Origin: Paludibaculum sp.
GTDB taxonomy: Bacteria > Acidobacteriota > Terriglobia > Bryobacterales > Bryobacteraceae
Length of the DNA: 64,000 nt
NCBI GenBank assembly: GCA_029973955.1
Contig: JARKQJ010000196.1
Location: 1-64,000, forward strand
Reading direction: 5' to 3'
Numbering within the stretch: position 1 is the first letter of the stretch; each line of letters opens with the position of its first letter. Positions 59,290 through 64,000 of this stretch are shown one piece after another. The notes under the pieces are model-generated. The model was not told where the DNA came from, did no database searches, and was given only the letters and a program-made list of their open reading frames with translations. The translations under genes and the position numbers were made by a program.

Positions 59290-59637
59290 ATGACGAACGC
59301 TGTCCTTTACATTCATCTGGGCCTGGGCCTGCTGCTGTTGGGAGTGCTGGCGGCCGGCCGTGTGCGGCAGTTGCGCGGCACGGCCGTGCTGGCCGGCGTG
59401 CTGCTGTTCTTGACCGGCGCCTTCAACTTCATGACGCGCATGAAGGGCGCTCCGGCGGGCTGGCATGCGCTCATCGGCATCAAGATCCTGCTGGCGCTAC
59501 ACGTGTTTGCGATGGTGGTGCTGCTGGCGCGGGGCACGGCGCCGGCGGAGAAGGCCGCCCGGTGGCGCAAAGGCGCGCTGGTTTCGGCCGTCCTCACCGT
59601 ACTGATCGGGCTGTACTATAGCAACATCGCGCGGTAA
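59290..59637 (+). CDS. Small four-helix membrane protein
   Basis: A 115-residue protein with four hydrophobic segments (LYIHLGLGLLLLGVLAAG, GTAVLAGVLLFLTGAFNFM, ALIGIKILLALHVFAMVVLLA and GALVSAVLTVLIGLYYSNI). Histidines in helices one and three could suggest heme or metal binding but no family is recognised. It is followed 4 nt later by ygfZ, so the two are co-transcribed. Function unknown. Confidence 0.7.
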   Translation: MTNAVLYIHLGLGLLLLGVLAAGRVRQLRGTAVLAGVLLFLTGAFNFMTRMKGAPAGWHALIGIKILLALHVFAMVVLLARGTAPAEKAARWRKGALVSAVLTVLIGLYYSNIAR

Positions 59638-59641
59638 TCCC

Positions 59642-60508
59642 ATGAACGGTTACGAAGCACTACACAACGGCGCGGCCGTGGTGGACTACTCCACCCGCGG
59701 CCGCATTCGCGCCACGGGCGAAGATCGCAAGCGGCTGCTGCACGCATTGACCACCAACCAGGTGCAGGAGATGGAGGCGGGCGACACACGCTACGCCTTC
59801 TTCCTCAACGCCCAGGGGCGCATCCTGAGCGACGTCTGGATCTACTGCGGCGCGGACTACCTCCTGCTGGACTTGGAGCCGGAAGCCCGCGAGAAGATCT
59901 ACGCCCACCTGGACCGCTACATCATCGCCGACGACGTGACTCTGGAAGACGTCACCGCCACCACCTCCGAACTGGAAGTGGCTGGACCGGGCGCGCCGGA
60001 ACCGGCAGCCGCGGCGGCTGTCTTCCGCGGCACGTTGACCGGCCAGCCGGGCTACCGCATCGTGGTCTCCGCCGCGGAGCGCGAAGCGCGGATCGCCGAA
60101 CTGCTGCAACAGGGCTGCGTGGCGGGTACGGCCGAGGAAGCCAACGTGGTGCGCGTGGAGAATGGCGTGGCGCGGTACGGCGAGGACATCACGGAAGCGA
60201 ACCTGGCGCAGGAGACCCGCATCGCCGCGGCGCTGCACTTCAGCAAAGGCTGCTACCTGGGCCAGGAGATTGTGGAGCGCGTGCGTTCGCGCGGCCACGT
60301 GAACAAGACACTGTGGCCGTTGACGATCGCCGCCACCGAACCGCCGCCGCCCGGCGCGAAGGTGCTCAGCGGGGACAAAGAGGCCGGCGAGATCACCTCG
60401 GCGGTCTTCTCGCCCGCGCAGGGCGTGGTGCGCGCCTTGGCGTACCTGCGCGCGACGGAGAACCTGTCAGTGGCCGGCAGCGCGGCGCAAACCGTCCAGC
60501 AGGGCTAG
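59642..60508 (+). CDS. ygfZ: YgfZ/GcvT-domain folate-binding protein
   Basis: A 288-residue soluble protein of the tetrahydrofolate-dependent YgfZ family, which assists iron-sulfur cluster assembly. The signature KGCYLGQEIVERVRSRGHVNK, with the essential Cys204, is diagnostic; the N-terminal RIRATGEDRKRLLHALTTN and FFLNAQGRILSDVWIY match the GcvT fold. Its last 42 bases overlap the convergent PHP phosphoesterase gene. Several Fe-S enzymes nearby (for example the 36456 and 36997 products) would depend on such a factor, but this is general housekeeping. Confidence 0.92.
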   Translation: MNGYEALHNGAAVVDYSTRGRIRATGEDRKRLLHALTTNQVQEMEAGDTRYAFFLNAQGRILSDVWIYCGADYLLLDLEPEAREKIYAHLDRYIIADDVTLEDVTATTSELEVAGPGAPEPAAAAAVFRGTLTGQPGYRIVVSAAEREARIAELLQQGCVAGTAEEANVVRVENGVARYGEDITEANLAQETRIAAALHFSKGCYLGQEIVERVRSRGHVNKTLWPLTIAATEPPPPGAKVLSGDKEAGEITSAVFSPAQGVVRALAYLRATENLSVAGSAAQTVQQG

Positions 60509-61321
60509 CGGCGGCCTCTGGCCGCGCCGGCCGCGGCCCAGCAGGACGTCCGGCTTGTGGGCGCCATGGTAGTCTGACCCGCCCGTCACCGCCAGGCCGT
60601 ACTTTTCCGCCAACTGCGCATAACGCGAACGGCTGCGCTCGTCGTGATCGGAGTGATAGACCTCGATGCCGCCGAGGCCGGCATCGACAAAACCGCGCAG
60701 CACGGCCTCCTCTTCGGCGCCGGCCTTGTTGAGCCGCACGGCATGGGCCAGCACGGCAACGCCGCCGGCCTGGCGGATGCGGGCGATGCCCTCCCGCGGC
60801 GTGGGGTCGGCTCGCTCCACATAAGCCGGACAAAGCTCGCCCAGCAGCGTCCTGAACGCCTCGGCGTAGCTGCGCACATAACCCTTGCGGATCAGCACCG
60901 ACGCGAAGTGCGGACGGCCGGTGATGTTGCGGCCCTCGGCTTCGGCCTCTTCCAGCGAGACAGCCATCCCGAGCGCCTGGAGCCGCTCCGCCATGGCGTG
61001 GTTTCGAGACCGGCGGCGCTCCTTCAGGCTGTCGAGCCAGGCGCGGAAGCCCGGCTCCGGAGGCCGGAAGAAATAACCGAGCACGTGGACGCTGCGGGCC
61101 GCTGGATCCGGCTCCTCCGTCCGCCGGGTGCTCAGCTCCAGCCCTTGCACGAAGCGCAACCCGGCCGCCGCGGCCGCCGTCACCGCTTCATCCGAGCCCT
61201 GCAGCGTATCGTGATCGGTGATAGCCAGGGCTTCCAGACCCAGCGACGCGGCGCGGGCCACGAGTTCGGATGGACTATCCGTGCCGTCACTGGCCGTGGA
61301 GTGCGTGTGCAGATCGATCAA
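60467..61321 (-). CDS. PHP-domain phosphoesterase (YciV/RNase AM-like)
   Basis: A 284-residue metal-dependent phosphoesterase. His5 and His7 in IDLHTHSTASDG, ALAITDHDTL, GLELSTRR, NHAMAERL, GRPHFASVLIRKGY, VLAHAV and VTGGSDYHG are the PHP ligands and the TrpH/YciV-type insertion. In E. coli the homolog trims RNA 5' ends and degrades 3',5'-nucleoside bisphosphates. The start appears to be TTG at 61321, since no ATG or GTG precedes the conserved first strand. It converges with ygfZ. Confidence 0.9.
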   Translation of the reverse strand: MIDLHTHSTASDGTDSPSELVARAASLGLEALAITDHDTLQGSDEAVTAAAAAGLRFVQGLELSTRRTEEPDPAARSVHVLGYFFRPPEPGFRAWLDSLKERRRSRNHAMAERLQALGMAVSLEEAEAEGRNITGRPHFASVLIRKGYVRSYAEAFRTLLGELCPAYVERADPTPREGIARIRQAGGVAVLAHAVRLNKAGAEEEAVLRGFVDAGLGGIEVYHSDHDERSRSRYAQLAEKYGLAVTGGSDYHGAHKPDVLLGRGRRGQRPPLALLDGLRRAAGH

Positions 61322-61337
61322 TGGACTACCGCCGGAA

Positions 61338-61985
61338 CTAGGGCCGCTTCGTCAACTCGCCTGGATGCCGGAAACCGCCCACGGAAAACTCAAAGCGCTC
61401 CGACCCGACCGTCGCCACCAGCTTCCCTTCCCCCAACTCCTTGCCTTGCGCCGAGAAGAACAGAGCACCGTCGGTGGATTGCCCCGGCTGCAGCCTGGTT
61501 GAGACCAGGATGATGGCCGAAGCCGCGGCGGCCGCCTTCATCCTCTGCGATGTCACCTCCGCCAGCGCGGACTGGCGCCGCACCTCGTAACCATTCGTCG
61601 ATTGGAAGCGGCTCAGGCCGTACAGACCCAGCTCATAGGTGCCCACCAGGCGGATCACATCATTGCGCCCGGCCTTGTTCAGGAACTGCTCCACCACCAC
61701 CCGCGCCGGCGTGGCCAGCACTTCGCTGCCATCCTTGCGGATGAACCGGAAGTCCTCCGGCTTCACCGTGCGCGAGGACGGCGACCCATTCGACACCGCC
61801 ACCTGCACCAGGGCGTAGTCCCGGACGTGCGTGGGCAGCGCCGCGAACATGATGGTGAGGCCTTCGCGCGTCAGCGTCTGGTAGCGTAAGCCGTTGGATT
61901 CAAACTCGATAGCCTGGCCGAAGAGCGGACGCGATGCTCCTCCCGTCATGGCGCACAGGGCCAGCGCGGCAAAAAGGAGCCTCAT
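61338..61985 (-). CDS. Hypothetical exported protein
   Basis: A 215-residue protein with a signal peptide (MRLLFAALALCAMTGGAS). The mature part starts IEFESNGLRYQTLTREGLTIMFAAL and appears beta-rich, with VQVAVSNGSPSSRTVKPEDFRFI suggestive of an immunoglobulin-like DUF4352-type fold, then a helical stretch (SQRMKAAAAASAIILVSTRL). No enzyme motif. Single gene with a TATCAT box 6 nt before the ATG, divergent from pckA. Function unknown. Confidence 0.68.
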   Translation of the reverse strand: MRLLFAALALCAMTGGASRPLFGQAIEFESNGLRYQTLTREGLTIMFAALPTHVRDYALVQVAVSNGSPSSRTVKPEDFRFIRKDGSEVLATPARVVVEQFLNKAGRNDVIRLVGTYELGLYGLSRFQSTNGYEVRRQSALAEVTSQRMKAAAAASAIILVSTRLQPGQSTDGALFFSAQGKELGEGKLVATVGSERFEFSVGGFRHPGELTKRP

Positions 61986-61991
61986 TCCTAC

Positions 61992-62001
61992 ATGATAGAC
62001 T
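61992..62001. promoter_or_regulatory. Overlapping divergent -10 boxes before pckA and the hypothetical gene
   Basis: Minus-strand TATCAT (61992-61997) ends 6 nt before the ATG at 61985; plus-strand TAGACT (61996-62001) lies 65 nt before the pckA ATG. They share two bases. Confidence 0.4.
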
Positions 62002-62066
62002 GGCCTTAGTCTCAGAGGTTCGGCCCTGTTCGTCCGACTTCGACAACCCCCAAGGATCTATCACGC

Positions 62067-63671
<1,605 letters not shown>

Positions 63672-63680
63672 CGTCACTGC

Positions 63681-63686
63681 TACCAT
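63681..63686 (+). promoter_or_regulatory. Putative -10 box TACCAT for selC
   Basis: TACCAT ends 6 nt before the first base of tRNA-Sec, the expected distance for transcription starting at the mature 5' end. Confidence 0.45.
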
Positions 63687-63692
63687 ACACGT

Positions 63693-63787
63693 GGGAGCCA
63701 ATTTTGCCCGGTGGCAGGCACGGTCTTCAAAACCGCTGAACGGGCCTCAGGTTCGTTGGTCGGTTCGACTCCGACTGGTTCCCGCCA
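63693..63787 (+). tRNA. selC: tRNA-Sec (anticodon TCA), CCA encoded
   Basis: Acceptor stem of 8 bp: GGGAGCCA (63693-63700) with TGGTTCCC (63776-63783), discriminator G and CCA at 63785-63787. D arm: six pairs with a four-base loop (63703-63718). Anticodon loop CTTCAAA at 63725-63731 gives TCA at 63727-63729. A long variable arm AACGGGCC/GGTTCGTT with loop TCA spans 63739-63757. T stem GTCGG/CCGAC gives the 8+5 acceptor-T helix typical of bacterial tRNA-Sec. The anticodon stem has one A-C mismatch next to four good pairs. Confidence 0.93.
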
Positions 63788-63799
63788 CCCTCACCCGCT

Positions 63800-64000
63800 C
63801 TACCGCAGCGCAAAGCTGCGCATGGAAAGCGTGCCGTACTCGAAGCCTTCGTGGATCCACTCCACGCTCGGGCTCTCGCCCGCCGCGCCCAGCGTCACAA
63901 ATACCGGATGGAAGTGCTCCGCCGTCGGCACCGCCAACTCCGCATACGGCGCGCCCTGCGCGTAGCCCGTGAGCGCCGGCACATCCCACGCCTTCACCCG
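63800..64000 (-). CDS. DODA/LigB-type extradiol dioxygenase, C-terminal end only
   Basis: The last 66 or so residues of a gene entering from the right edge of the window. The sequence TAEHFHPVFVTLGAAGE and the ending HEGFEYGTLSMRSFAL match the C-terminus of the YgiD/4,5-DOPA dioxygenase extradiol family (class III ring-cleaving enzymes using zinc or iron). The conserved His of AEHFHPV and the SLSMRSF-type tail are characteristic. The start is outside the window. It converges on selC. Confidence 0.82.
   Translation of the reverse strand, partial: RVKAWDVPALTGYAQGAPYAELAVPTAEHFHPVFVTLGAAGESPSVEWIHEGFEYGTLSMRSFALR

Overview
The window looks like chromosomal DNA of an acidobacterium of the Solibacter/Bryobacter/Paludibaculum type (order Bryobacterales). 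It is very GC-rich. Several surface proteins end in the C-terminal domain first named from Solibacter usitatus. Sulfatase, DUF1501, DUF1549/DUF1553, ceramidase and GYF_2 genes are typical of that order and of planctomycetes. The genus assignment is inference from gene content only. I see no phage, IS element, CRISPR array or rRNA, and no stretch above 300 bases lacks a gene.

Layout. 1-2.4 kb: end of a DUF72 gene, a methyltransferase/glycosyltransferase pair, tRNA-Pro(CGG). 2.4-6.3 kb: a sulfatase, a NarL-type two-component pair and a small secreted protein. 6.3-14.4 kb (minus): a five-gene run DUF1549/1553, DUF1501, TGS-domain GTPase, ceramidase-like, DUF4838. 14.5-16.2 kb: two GYF_2 membrane proteins around a DUF2752 gene. 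16.2-22.5 kb: a carbohydrate cassette (sodium symporter, GH43, heme-type membrane protein, galactokinase-like kinase, convergent second symporter). 22.6-24.9 kb: an orphan HlyD-type adaptor and a sugar isomerase. 24.9-34.1 kb: four consecutive paralogous giant secreted proteins, the third cut off exactly before its C-terminal domain. 34.1-39.2 kb (minus): a molybdopterin oxidoreductase/Fe-S/NrfD complex transcribed with two YeeE/YedE sulfur transporters. 39.3-44.9 kb: NHL-repeat protein, S9 peptidase, gamma carbonic anhydrase, hisS. 44.9-47.3 kb: a ydaO/yuaA-type (c-di-AMP) riboswitch in front of an APC permease with a cytosolic C-terminal domain. 47.3-52.1 kb: an alginate-export-type porin, then a putative copper module (Cys-rich protein, OprC-like TonB receptor, CcmH-like protein). 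52.2-57.2 kb: amidohydrolase, hypothetical genes, cupin, rmlA/rmlC/rmlB. 57.2-64 kb: PhoPQ-type hydrolase, metallo-beta-lactamase fold hydrolase, ygfZ, PHP phosphoesterase, pckA, tRNA-Sec (selC), and the end of a DODA-type dioxygenase.

Strongest points for a second look: the tandem secreted paralog array; the sulfur oxidoreductase-transporter operon; the c-di-AMP switch with its permease; the OprC-like copper module with a structured leader; selC; and a repeated promoter geometry (TANNNT box only 6-10 nt before the start codon) suggesting many leaderless mRNAs. The + strand also appears C-rich up to about 45 kb and G-rich from about 49 to 59 kb regardless of gene direction.
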